From NCBI GenBank assembly GCA_028554645.1, contig JAQOOI010000064.1, positions 496,001-560,000 on the forward strand: a stretch of 64,000 bases of DNA, given 5' to 3'. Both the position numbers and the translations under genes were made by a program. Below, one piece after another: positions 47,540-59,678 of the stretch (position 1 is the first letter of the stretch; each line of letters starts with the position of its first letter). The notes under the pieces were generated by a model that saw only the letters and a program-made list of their open reading frames with translations, searched no databases and was not told the DNA's origin. The stretch comes from Omphalotus guepiniiformis. Lineage: Eukaryota; Basidiomycota; Agaricomycetes; Agaricales; Omphalotaceae.

Positions 47540-50026
47540 ATGAATCCGGATCTCTTGGACGAAAAGCCCCATGTTTCTTCTCCGGTAATCGTTCCTACGG
47601 CCTCTAAACAAGGCGTAAGCCCTGTTGCATCTCAAGATTTGCTGTCCAAAGCTGAAGATGTGGACTTAGACTTGACGTCGTATGATAAAACTCATCGAAA
47701 ACTAAAGGTATGTTATTTTACGCAGCAACTTCATCTTAGAACTCATCTCTCTACCTACAGAATAGACATATCCAGCTCATGGCTATCGGAGGTTAATTGA
47801 AACCTCTATATATCAAATTTGACGGCTATTGAACGCAATCTTGTGCAGGGACGATCGGAACTGCACTTTTTGTGCAAATAGGTTCCGCTTTGACCAAAGG
47901 AGGGCCAGGCAAGTGCTATAACTATCTTTCTCTGCGAGAACCTGTATCAAACCCTATATTTCAGCAAGCTTGTTCATTGCTTTCACTCTATGGTCAACGT
48001 TCATTCTAGCAATAAACAACTGCCTCTGTTCGCATTTCATCTCAAGATCACACCTGACAGAAAACTCACGTTTAGTTTCTCATCCGTAGCTGAAATGGTG
48101 ACATGGATACCCATTTCTTCTCCGTTCGTATGTGATACCGCCTGGCTTTCTAATAATCGTTCATGAAAATCTTCATGAGCATCTCAGGTTCGATTCGCAG
48201 ACCGTTTCGTAGACCCTGCACTTGGATTCTGCGCTGGGATTAACTTCTTCATCTTTGAGGCATCATTGATACCCTTTGAAGTCACTGCTTTCAACGTCGT
48301 ACTACAGTTTTGGACCGACAAGATTCCGATCTCCGCTGTAATTTGCTTTGTGCTCGTCTGTTATTCGTGCGTCTAGATCTCAACAGCAGACGATGCGTAT
48401 AGGCTGAATTCTACGACTGATCTCCCAGGTTGCTCAATTTCTTCACGGTGAAGTATTACGGCGGTAAGTCTGCCCCATAGTGTCATCCCGACGTGTATCT
48501 AACGTAGGGCACAGAATCCGAGTTTTGGCTAGCTTCAGGCAAAGTCATTCTAGCCGTCGGTCTGATCTTCTTTACTTTTGTCACAATGGTTGGCGGAAAT
48601 CCTTTGCACGACGTTTACGGGTTCCGTTTTTGGGATCGTAGGTATTGGCCTTCGATAGGTATTCAACTGCTAAAACTCTTTCTAGCTTCAAAAGTAGCAG
48701 GCGCACCGTTCGCTGAGTATATCCACACTGGTTCCCTTGGCCGATTTCAAGGCTTTTTGGCTTGCTTTATCCAGGCTTCTTTTACGATCGCAGGTGAGTG
48801 AAGCTTTCCAAAAATTTACTTTCCCCGTGATCTTATATTTTCCGCAGGTCCAGACATGGTCTCAATGGCTGCTGGCGAGGCCCAAACACCGCGACGAATT
48901 CTACCCCGGGCATTTAACAGTGTGTTCTACCGCTTGACCACATTCTTCGTGTTAGGCTCTCTCTGCGTCGGTATTGTCGTATCGTACTCCGATGAACAAC
49001 TTTTGCAAGCATTGTCAGATGCACGACCCGGTGCTGGGTCCTCGCCCTATGTCATAGCTATGCAGCGCTTGCACATACCGATTTTACCACACATTGTCAA
49101 TGCTATGATAATGACATCGATTTTCTCTGCTGGCAATAGCTATGTGTTTAATGCGAGCAGAACATTGTTTGGATTGGCTTTAGATGGCAAGGCACCTGCG
49201 TTTTTTAGAACTTGTACGAGGACTGGTGTTCCGGTCTATTGTGTGGCGGCGACATTGCTCGTGGCTCTCCTCTGTATGTTGACTAGCACAACGCTCTAGA
49301 TTTTTATTCTCACAAGCGCCAAGCATTTTTGCAGGTGTCGAACAACTCCGCCGTTGTCTTGCAATGGTATGATAATCTTCTACTGCAGCGATACTCGTGT
49401 TCTCATGAATCACTTTCAGGTTTGTCAACCTTGTAACTGCCTCCCAGTTGCTTAATTATGCAATCATCTGCTTGACCTACATCCGGTTCTATAATGTATG
49501 TGCAGATATTCTTACAAGACGTCGAGAAGTATTGAGAAGATCTCTTCACAGGCTCTCAAAGTACAAGGCATATCGCGTGAATTGCTGCCACACAAATCAT
49601 TCTGGCAGCCGTTCTGCGCGTACGTAGAGTTATTCTTTCTATTTCTTCCTGTCTTGCTCGGCTGAAGGCTCTGTCTGTAGATATTATGGTCTTGCAGGTA
49701 CATTCACAATGGCTTTCCTTGGAGGCTACACCGTATTCCTGCCAGGAAATTGGGATATCCCTTCGTTTTTCTTCTCATACACCATGATAGGTGTTCTTCC
49801 TGTCCTCTTCATATACTGGAAGTTTGTTCACCACACTAAGGTAGCGTTCATTGTCATTGCTTGGTGTATGTAGCTTACTGAGGACAAAATTCAGTGGCGC
49901 AAACTCGAAGATATCTCCTTTTTCGAAACCGAAAGAGCTGCGGTGGATCGCTACGAGGAAGAGTATATCGCCCAGGTCAAATTTCCTTCTGGTCTGGGTC
50001 GCTTTGGGGCGTTTCTTTGTTCGTGA
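47540..50026 (+). CDS. Amino-acid permease (APC superfamily, YAT type)
   Basis: Plasma-membrane amino-acid transporter. Fifteen exons (47540-47707, 47761-47791, 47849-47908, 47965-48027, 48090-48127, 48188-48366, 48429-48463, 48515-48637, 48701-48793, 48848-49273, 49324-49366, 49420-49495, 49552-49619, 49681-49840, 49895-50026) give 564 residues, standard for the family, with about 12 helices. Landmarks are HIQLMAIGGTIGTALFVQIG, SEMVTWIPISSPFVRFADRF, ALGFCAGINFF, EYIHTGSLGRFQGF, ASFTIAGPDMVSMAAGEAQ, NASRTLFGLALDGKAP and FCAYYGLAGTF. Intron 3 (47909-47964) needs a GC donor (G|GCAAGT). Intron 8 (48638-48700, 63 nt) has no in-frame stop. The 5' start is the least certain part: 47540 is the first ATG in the frame joined to the conserved exons. 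The 3' end is 82 bp from the converging PRE2 gene. Confidence 0.91.
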
Positions 50027-50108
50027 TGTTAGTTGATATCAATGAACTCAGTGATGAACCATGTACGTCAAGAATTGTTGATTTACACTTTCCATACAAC
50101 AAAGAAAT

Positions 50109-51372
<1,264 letters not shown>

Positions 51373-51542
51373 AGTTGAGAGTAAGAGGTTCGCGAATACG
51401 CGCTGACGCGGCCGTGTTGTTGTGGATCTTGTTTGTCAGAACCTACTGTTCATAACAAGGACCATCCCATTCCGACGCGTCGCGCTTTTCCAAGAGCTTT
51501 CACTGCTTAGCACTTCTTCGTAGTTGATGTCCACAGGCCGCT

Positions 51543-52682
51543 ATGGCAAACAGCAAAATTGGTGTCCAATGCCTTGGTCTACCCGGTGTCTTTCTGCCCT
51601 CTCAGCTGTAAGGATGCATTTGTTCGTGACTCTATTGATCGTCACATCCAGCCTTCTTCACCGGCGTGCTCGGAACAGGAATCGGAAAACACTTTACCAG
51701 CGATCAATGGCATCTCTTGAGCTTGGTTACGCAGCTGCGTGCGGGGTTTCGGTCTGCTTCGGTTCTGTGATTGTCTCAGGGACAGCAAAAGAAAACGTAT
51801 ATCTTGGACTGCTTCTGCTCCATGGACTCTAGGCTGCTTTCATCCTCCCCTTCATTTTCATCGTCCAGTGCCGCTCCTGGTTGGGTGCCGCTGTTTGCTT
51901 GGCTGGCCTACTATGGTTTTCGTTCAATGTCAAAAGTTCTTGGGGTGTATGCCATTAGCGTTGGGAGTCTGGTTACTCACACTTACAAGCTTAACACTGG
52001 GCGCTGCTGGTGCAGCGGCCGGTTGGGTGAAAGTTTACTTGTTGGGTCAGCTATATGCATTAGCTATTTTATATATATCTAGACTCATCCGTGTTAACAG
52101 CTAAGCATCCTATCCCTCTTGAGGACAAGGTTTTCCTCATTGTGCAAGCAACAGCATTCTCTCTACTATGCCTGTTTTCGTTTGCTGGGTTCGTTCAGCA
52201 GTGTCATCTTTCTAACTTCAAACTGACGCAATGTTAAAAGCATCATCGCCGCAAGTTCAAAGGGCTGTCGCGCCTTGTATTCTTACCAAAAAATGATAGC
52301 TTGTAGCTGCGTCTTGAATATCCTCGCCCTGGTTTTGACATGCGTTTCAACCTTTCGGCATATTGATGATTCTCTGGTCACCAAGTGCACGGCCGGCACC
52401 TCTGAGACCCTCATAGTACAGTTCTGCACTCCAGGCTGGTCTCTTGTGAAAGGCTTGTCCATTTGTCTTTTCGGTGCTTCTCTGTTGTGCCAAACTTGTG
52501 AGTTGTGGTGATTTTGTTGACATGACTATCTTGGTAACTAAATTGCTCTAGACGCTTTCATCATCGTGAACAACTATGCGTATCAGCGCGACTTGGAGGA
52601 GATCTTGGTTTTCCCCGATGTGGCTAGCTTTGACAAGAGTCGTTTTGATCCCTTAAAGAGTGCAAGTTCAGTTGGAGTTTAA
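51543..52682 (+). CDS. Multi-pass membrane protein, 5' exon structure unresolved
   Basis: The 3' two thirds read well. There is an exon ending VYLL, a GT-AG intron, then KHPIPLEDKVFLIVQATAFS, a second intron and IIAASSKGCRALYSYQKMIA. Next come LVLTCVSTFRHIDD and FCTPGWSLVKGLSICLFGAS, a last intron, and YAFIIVNNYAYQRDLEEILV to the stop at 52682. At least five hydrophobic segments are visible, also in the upstream stretches AAFILPFIFIVQ and PLALGVWLLTLTSLTLGA. The 5' part cannot be joined cleanly. An in-frame TAG at about 51831 separates VYLGLLLLHGL from AAFILPFIFI unless a 38-nt intron is assumed, and a phase change is needed near 51940. The ATG at 51543 is only the likeliest start. It could be a functional gene with very short introns or a partly decayed one. 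Family and function not recognised. Confidence 0.55.
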
Positions 52683-52769
52683 CGTTTAGTCTCCATCGTT
52701 TCACGAGCAAAGATTGTATAAAGTGTAGGAACAGTTGCAACAGTTTTCCCTGACCCAACATTGGGACCT

Positions 52770-53339
52770 TCAATTCGCCAACGGTGGTACAAAAGGCCTA
52801 AAATATCTCTCAAAGTACTCTTCGGGAACGCCCTCTTTGACCGCATCCTTCATCGCTTGATGCAACCGATAAATGTATTCTTGCACGATTATCCCATCCT
52901 CTATGTCCGTCTCATTCACGTACACCACTGTATCGACCATTCGCTTGCCATCCTTTGTGAACCCATAACCGTCAAGGCCAGTGATGACTTCCACTGGCAG
53001 GGTAAGTTTCTCGTAGGAAGCAGGAACACCTTCGTATCGATCGAGAACTTGCTCGTCTGCGGCGTTCAATTCGTATATGAAGCCGTAAACATGATCTCCA
53101 ATAGATCGAACGATGTTTGCATATCCTCTGCGACTGATGAGCCAGCGCCTATGATAATATACAATAAGTTCTGCGAGTGCAGACTGATACTGTAACGGTT
53201 TGACTTGCCAGTCCTGCAAGATTGCTACTCCAATGAATTTATGATTTGGACAGCGACGGTTCATCTGGTCGATCCATAAGTTACTTCCGTAGCTGAAATT
53301 GAGGGTGTATTCATGAGTGCGTTGCTCTGTTGGAGTCAT
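52770..53339 (-). CDS. Gamma-glutamylcyclotransferase-like protein
   Basis: GGCT-like fold protein; members release 5-oxoproline from gamma-glutamyl peptides. The glycine-loop signature FSYGSNLWIDQM opens the domain. It is followed by VYGFIYELNAADEQVLDRYE, where the Glu of DRYEG is the expected general acid/base, and by VVYVNETDIEDG. The frame is open from 53339 to 52770, but residues between QDW and RWLISRRGYANIV do not fit the family. They are removed exactly by a 60-nt GC-AG intron (53208-53149, donor TG|GCAAGT), giving DWRWLISRRGYANIV and 169 residues. Because that intron is a multiple of three without a stop, an unspliced 189-residue form is also possible. The 3' end converges with the membrane protein gene, 87 bp apart. 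Confidence 0.88.
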   Translation of the reverse strand: MTPTEQRTHEYTLNFSYGSNLWIDQMNRRCPNHKFIGVAILQDWQVKPLQYQSALAELIVYYHRRWLISRRGYANIVRSIGDHVYGFIYELNAADEQVLDRYEGVPASYEKLTLPVEVITGLDGYGFTKDGKRMVDTVVYVNETDIEDGIIVQEYIYRLHQAMKDAVKEGVPEEYFERYFRPFVPPLAN

Positions 53340-53535
53340 GAAATAGAGATATTCTAATCAGTACACCCTGCGTGTCCCCGTGGGTTGAGAATATCATTAA
53401 ATGACTGATCGGCCGGCGGCAACTTCCGAATGAGGAAATTAACTTTTCCTGCAGCCTTGTTTTTTTCAACTACGACCAAGGATCAAACGTGAGGTCTCCA
53501 TCTAACCACTCAAATAGCATCGCTTCCACACAATA

Positions 53536-54080
53536 ATGGCTGAAAATCGAGGAAAAGCTTTCCCTCTCGCAGACCCCGACTTAACGAACACGGTTAGTCG
53601 GTTTCTGCATTCCTCATTCCCTACACTCATTATGTCTACAGATCCTTCAATTAACGCAGCAGGCAGTTCAGTATAAACAATTGAAAAAGGGTGCTAATGA
53701 AGCTACGTTCTTGCATCGTCTCGACGTTCACGACATAGCTCACACCAGTTGATTAGCTACCAAAACTCTCAACCGAGGTGTCGCTGAATTCATCATCTTG
53801 ACTGCTGATACCGAGCCTCTCGAAATTTTGCTTCATCTTCCTCTGCTTTGCGAAGAGAAGGTTCGTTTTCTCATGTTCTAGTCCAACAACGTTTGGCCTT
53901 CCAACTCACTGCACTCTTTAGAACGTGCCATACATCTTCCTTCCCTCTAAAGCAGCTTTGGGACGTGCATGCGATGTTTCTCGGCCTGTCATTGCTGCAA
54001 GTGTCACTACCGGTGATTCTAGAGAGCTGTCCAACCAAATCAATGCCGTGAAACTAGCCATTGAGAAGGCTTTGATCTAA
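53536..54080 (+). CDS. SNU13: SNU13 (15.5K, L7Ae family), component of U4/U6.U5 tri-snRNP and C/D snoRNPs
   Basis: Binds K-turns of U4 snRNA and box C/D snoRNAs. Exons 53536-53592, 53642-53706, 53761-53860 and 53922-54080 give 126 residues, the standard size, with [47 protein letters not shown] and [17 protein letters not shown]. The second intron is abnormal. To keep the almost invariant [12 protein letters not shown] intact the intron must be 53707-53760, which starts GT but ends AC (or, slid along a repeated CTAC, starts CT and ends AG). A canonical alternative, donor 53718 with AG at 53756 (39 nt), keeps the frame but inserts five residues (TFLHP) into the RNA-binding motif. Introns 1 and 3 are ordinary GT-AG. 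Confidence 0.92.
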
Positions 54081-55245
54081 AATGCCTTGGGTCAAGCGTG
54101 AAGACGCGGGTTCTAGAAGGCAGTATAAGACAACTCCCTTTCTGTTGTACTTCCTGTACCTAGGTATATGCGCCGAAGCACATTGTTGACGTTGTGGATG
54201 ATGCTCATACCCGTGTGCCCTTGTGAGTAAATAATTTGCTCTGACTGTAAAATCGAATAGTCTACGGCGCATCAAAATCTCTGTGTGCGGGCATCTGAAT
54301 CTTTCAAGCAACGATGTCTTGCTTTGACCATGCTGTCCTCGGAATTGACATGTAGATCATCTACTCACGATCGATGAGGCTTATTGGTAGCCGCAAAGTT
54401 CCGGGGGATGAAGCTTCAATGCGCATAAGTTCAGATGCATTCCTCAATTATGGATATCACCGATTCGACACTGCCCAACTTCGAGTACAACATGGCTTGA
54501 CATACATACCACACGGTCGACTCTCAGAGCCGTTAATTATATCTCGTCGTGGCCTAGTACCGTGGAGTAGCCGAGGACTCGTGTACGCCTTGAGTTTTGG
54601 ATTCACGTCAATCAGTACATATTGACCCGGTAACGCGTCCCCACTCAATACCACGGTTGGCGTGCATGAGAGCTGCTTATGCTGGATGGATGGAAGAGAC
54701 AGTAGGACATTACAAGGATCTCAAAAAAAAACATCTTGATTCTATAAACATGACCTACTACTTAAACTGCACTACAGGACGTTCAAAATGGGGATTATGA
54801 AGCCCCACTTCCCCCTCTTACAATCAGAACTGTTCTTTTTTCGTTGCAATGGGTGTTCACTGTCTTAGAACCTGAATGAACTTACATTACCATTTTCACG
54901 GACAGATACATAATCTGAAGCCTCTGCAATGCCCCCGAATCTTCCATTCATTGCTACCTGGTTCCTGAAGCTTCTGCGGAACGCGCCGACAACAAGAGCG
55001 GAGTCCAGACCTTGAAAGATCCATCGATGCTCACAAGGGCACGCTTCTCTCGATTTCGTATGGTCAAGTCTGATCCAATTTTGAGGTATGACAGCGAGGG
55101 AATGGCACAACGAGGTAGCTAGTTTTAAACATGGAAGTGCCAGCCGTCTTGTGAGACTCGCTACACTTCGATTCCTAGGCACATTTAAGGAAAGCAAAGT
55201 GCAAGCGGAAAAAATTGTTTCCCTCCCCGAACTGCAATGAGCTCC
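54081..55245. other. Intergenic, no gene supported
   Basis: Convergent 3' flanks of SNU13 (+) and the first sensor-like paralogue (-). An 83-codon frame at 54374-54625 has no signature. No tRNA-like or repeat structure was recognised. Confidence 0.5.
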
Positions 55246-56565
55246 TTAGACTTCTGCAATACCAGGGTACAACGTAAGTTGTCCCTGGCGCATTGCTTCC
55301 AATGAGTTTCTATGACCGAACGACGTATACAGGCCCGAAGACAGAGAAGACGGCGACAAGCTTCTTGCGGGCTCCGGCGAGCTCTAGAAAAAGAGTAGAT
55401 ATTTTGAGATGCGAAAGTGATACCATCGACCAGGTGGACACATACATAAATATATGGTGTGGGCGAGACCGAAGAAACATCGTGACCATTCGTTTCTCGC
55501 ATTTGAGCCGAAGTAGAAGGTCCATCCAGAATAGGTGTTTTCCGTGGGGCAGTGCGGCGCTGAAGACGAAACCAAAGGCCAGCTAAAGCGAGAGCAATCA
55601 CTCCAGCCAACCCTCCAACGACACCGCCCGCAATCGCACCTGCGTTTGACCCATTAGATGTGTGTGCATCTGCCGCCGTGGTGGTCGGAACCGAATTTAT
55701 CGAAGTACTAGGGAAGGCAGTGCTTATCGATAAAGTACCGGGAGTACTATCTGTTGTAAGAATTGATGTAGCACTGGATAATGCGGTCGAACTTTGCTGA
55801 GAAAGTGTTTGATCTGCTAGCACAAATGGTAGACCATGGCTGGAACTGCCCATTCCTTCTACTCACTTGTTTCGGCTGCACTGGCGCTAAACGTATTGTT
55901 CGTCTGATGAACCGTCAACAGACAGTTCTGATACGTTGAATAGGAACACATACCAGGGATATATTCATGTAAGCCCATGCAGGCACGTCAATGGTGCTCG
56001 GTATCTGTTGGGGAAATCTAAATTTGTTGAGGTCATTTTCGAAAAAAGGCGGAGACCAGTACGATAGGCAGAGAACAAATAGACTTACAAACCAAATGCC
56101 ACCGTATGACAGTTTACGCTCCAGTTCCCCCAGGTCTCCCAGTTGCGATTCTGGCATGCTCCGCAAGCGCTTATGAGTGAATAGGTTACGGTACTGCATT
56201 TGCAAGCATCCGCGTTATCAGACGCTGGTCCAATATAATGCTGTCCCACTGGCAGCGCTGGCACTTCCACGCCTTTGGAACCAGTAGCTTTAGCTGCTGG
56301 CAAGAGATATGAAATAGTGCGTGGGCTTGTTACCTTGAGGATCACAGAGGCTTTCCAGTTGAGCTGCAACTAAGCAGGGAGACTGCTGGTGTAAATTCGA
56401 AGCCTGTATACGCCGTTACTTTGAATGGCATATAGAGCGAGGAAAATTTACACTCACCCATTCAAACGAGGACACACAGTCTGCATTCGTTGTCTGTGCG
56501 AGAACTACGAAATGTTTTGTCACTAAAATTCCAAGAAAACTTGTTCGTAGTAAGGTCAGATACAT
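55246..56565 (-). CDS. Sensor-like single-pass membrane protein, paralogue A
   Basis: Seven exons (56565-56458, 56403-56334, 56296-56089, 56017-55951, 55903-55867, 55813-55446, 55383-55246) give 331 residues. A signal peptide (FLGILVTKHFVVLAQ) is followed by a small ectodomain with eight cysteines, including CKCSTVTYSLISACGACQ, and then WETWGNWSVNC and VPAWAYMNISL. A Ser/Thr-rich stalk leads to one helix (GAIAGGVVGGLAGVIALALA). A basic stop-transfer and a Ser/Pro-rich cytosolic tail ending LTLYPGIAEV complete it. The layout resembles fungal wall-stress sensors, but the ectodomain is not a recognised WSC domain. Compared with paralogues B and C, exon 3 is longer because the intron before the W-x2-W segment has been lost. 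The intron at 56297-56333 is only 37 nt. Confidence 0.8.
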
Positions 56566-56704
56566 TGGCCGTTCAGATGGCGAATTGAAAAGCTGAAGAC
56601 TCTTATAACGTATGATCAGATGATGAAAAAGCATCAGGATATACCGAAGCACAAATTGATCTGGTTCCAATTAGATGATCTAAAATTTTAGACAGTTGCG
56701 TGAT

Positions 56705-58055
56705 TCATATCTCTGCTACACCAGTGTAAGTATGATGGGTAGCAGGAGCAGGATTCGTGGTGTAAACACTGCTATTCATGTCAAACGACCCTCGCCGGTA
56801 AAACGACTGCGAGGGGCCGGGTGAAGTGGCCGTAGTTGGGTATGTACTGGGGTCAGAAGGATCCTAATGGCGTGTGAGATGGGCAACTATGGACTGCACA
56901 AGCAGGATTCACTCACGTAGAGCTTCTGCGCCATAGGCGGGGGAGTAAACGCGGACCCAATGATAGTGGGAGCACTTGCACCAGTCATGTCGTGGGTTAA
57001 ATGGTTGCTGAGGTCAGCTCTCGGACCTGTGGTAGCTTGCGTACGACGCCTACGGAGGAACCAGAATATCAGACCGGCTAACAGAGCAACGCCGACCACG
57101 CCTCCAACGACTCCTCCAGCAATTGCACCTGCATGGGAGTTGGATGTGGATCCGTTCGCTGGAGCCCCGGAAGTAGAGGTAGAGGCAGAGCTACTACTTG
57201 AACTCGCGGGAGATGACGGAGTAGTCGAAACCGTCGCTGATGGCCCCCCAGATGTTTCAGGCAAGTCTGTTGTCCAGATAAGTTTGAGCGTGCGCTGCCT
57301 TGAACTTTGATAATAGCTTACCGCCTGCTTGCTCTGCCAACGTGGCGTTAAAGGCGTTGCCGGTCTAAGAGAAACATGGTAGGAGGAGTGAAATTAAGTA
57401 GTGGTGATGTTCCACATACCACAACATCCAGATACGCCCAGTGAGGAACCTCGGTTCCTGAAGGTATGTTTTCTGGGAAACTTTGATAGCTTGAGAACAA
57501 CCCAGAGGCGGTGAGAAAGATGGCTCACATTCCAGTGAAGACAGTGGAACAATTCGTCGAATAACTAGACCATCTGTGATTTCATTTGAGACCTATCATT
57601 CATGGTCAAAAGGTTTGACAGCACCTACGTTATGATAGTAGCCCCCTGGCACTCTCCACAGGCACTAAGTAGGGAATAGTACACAGTGCTGCATCGACAA
57701 TCATTAGCAGTTTCACTGGTTGGCCCACTATAAAATTGAGAACTGTTGATGGCAGGTATCGTGAATTCTGTTGTTCAATTGTTCAGATTCTGATGAAAAG
57801 ACGTTGACTTGAATTGCAACTATAGTCATAAATACTCACGTCCGGAATTACATACACCTCCCAAGGAACTGGCTACATCGCAAGGTGATTGTGATACGCT
57901 GTTGAACGTCTACGGCGCGTCAATTGATAGTAAAAGAGACTGTAAAGGCGAATTACCCAGCTAAATCCTGTTGAAGCGCTGCAGTTTGCTGGTGTTTGTG
58001 CATTCACACCTCGTAAAAGCGACAGCAAGGCGACGAAGGGCAGAAGGTAGCGCAT
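56705..58055 (-). CDS. Sensor-like single-pass membrane protein, paralogue B
   Basis: Eight exons (58055-57957, 57909-57840, 57767-57629, 57573-57529, 57480-57420, 57364-57322, 57266-56917, 56863-56705) give 321 residues. The signal peptide RYLLPFVALLSLLRGVNAQ precedes an eight-cysteine ectodomain (NCSASTGFSW; SPCDVASSLGGVC; CRCSTVYYSLLSACGECQ; WSSYSTNC; VPHWAYLDV). A Ser/Thr-rich stalk, the helix GAIAGGVVGGVVGVALLAGL, RRRR and a Pro/Tyr/Ser-rich tail follow. The 70-nt second exon equals that of paralogue A, and the 45-61-43-nt exon series equals that of C, which shows descent from one gene. The tail ends YTGVAEI, similar to A's YPGIAEV, so this C-terminal motif is probably functional. Role in surface sensing is inference. 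Confidence 0.82.
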
Positions 58056-58458
58056 GCTGGGCGATTCTGAGGATAGAGCGGCCTAGTCTGAAGCAAGCTT
58101 GATCCTTAAGCATTTCCGACATTGTAGCTTTTCGGATTCCGGAGTGGGCGGCCTACTATTTCGCATCGCCTCACGCTGACAATTGACAAGCCTCGTGCCT
58201 ATGTATGTGCCTTGCACAGGCCTCGCATGAGAAATTCTGTTAAATAAATAATATAAATCTATTTCTTCAAAGTTCACGGAGACATCGACTGTATAATTGA
58301 AACTGGCAAATGACGATACACGCTGCGATGAATTCGTAGTTTAGTTGGCATTGTCGATGTACTACACTACGCATGAGCCGGGTGGTGCTGTCACAGTCCT
58401 CTTATTATAAGTCTAATTCCAGTACCGCAATGGCATCAGTGACATGATCCGTATTTTT
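58056..58458. other. Intergenic between paralogues B and C
   Basis: Promoter of B and 3' flank of C, both on the minus strand. Nothing else seen. Confidence 0.55.
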
Positions 58459-59678
58459 CTACATAGGGGGTGAACTCACAACCGATGGCATTGAGACTAT
58501 GACTGTTGGGAGCTCTTCCTTTGTTCTCTCGCTAGGGACTGGAGAGTTCAAATCTTTCGCTTCCTCGGAAGATGCGTGGGTAGCTCGTTGACGACGACGT
58601 CGAAAGTAGTATAACCAGCCGGCGAAGATGCATATGAGAGTCACACCAAAAACAGCCCCGATCGTACCGCCCGCTATTGCATTGCTTCTCCGCTCGTCAA
58701 TGGTAAACGAGGGATCTGAGGCGGTTGTCGATGGCGCCGGAACTTCGGTTGATGGTGCTTTGGTGGAAGTAGCCGCATGAGTGGATGAATGCGTTGTCGA
58801 AGTAGATGTGGGCGGGTTTGCAGTGGACTCGGTTGCGTCTATGTAAAGCAGTAAAGAGCTAAGATGACCGGCGACTAGACAGAGTTATGCACTTACTTGC
58901 ATCCTGCTGTGCCGCGTTTTGGTCAAATATATCTTGCGTCTGTTGTGGATGGTATGAGCACGTATACTTGATGCTCAGGAGTTCCTACCTCAACGTCCAG
59001 ATATGCCCAGCCTGGAACGTGAAGCCCCGCAGGGAGCAGTTGTGGAAAACTACCAAGGTTATGTAAAGTCATTGGCATCTAGTTATATGGACTCACATGC
59101 CAATTGAAACGGAGGCACAGTTGGTCGCCCACTCACTCCATCTGCATGTAGTCAGCACATTTCATGTACTCTACTGTATGAAAACATTACCGACGTTAAA
59201 ATTGTGCGGTTCTGGCATAGCCCACAGGCGCTAATGAGGGAATACGCGACCGTGTTGCATTGGCATGGGTTCGCTCCATCGATAGTCGGTCCCAGGTAGT
59301 GCGTTTGTTCAGGCAAAGCTTGCACGGAATACCCTCCAGTTTCTTGATCAAACGGATTCAATCAAAGGCAGTAGAAATTGCCTAGTACCTCCAGCTACAC
59401 AAACACCAAATAACGTGGACGCGACCTGTTGAAAGGGGCCTTTAGACATGAGTCGACATTGTCGAAGGGCCACAGTTGTATACCTGGCAAGGGCTCTGTT
59501 TCTGCGAGTTGAAAGTCTGAATGTCCCGGAAGTGTCAGCAGAAAAAAGAGTCTGATTTCAGTGAAAAGCTTACCCATTGAAACGAACTTAGAGCACAAGT
59601 AGCATTCGTTGACTGTGCTACCACTTGACGTCCATGTAGGACCAAGAAAACAAAGTGCGCAATCGTAAGGAGCGACAT
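58459..59678 (-). CDS. Sensor-like single-pass membrane protein, paralogue C
   Basis: Eight exons (59678-59574, 59516-59484, 59425-59389, 59342-59195, 59141-59097, 59049-58989, 58939-58897, 58838-58459) give 283 residues. The signal peptide SLLTIAHFVFLVLHGRQVVAQ precedes the ectodomain with the same eight cysteines (ATCALSSFQW; SPCQ; FGVC; CQCNTVAYSLISACGLCQ; WSEWATNC; VPGWAYLDV). The stalk is Thr/Ser-rich. The helix is AIAGGTIGAVFGVTLICIF with RRRRQR after it, and the cytosolic tail is short and ends SSPPM, lacking the AEV/AEI ending of A and B. What is one 70-nt exon in A and B is split by an extra intron here (33 + 37 nt). In-frame ATGs further upstream could lengthen the signal peptide. 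Confidence 0.8.
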
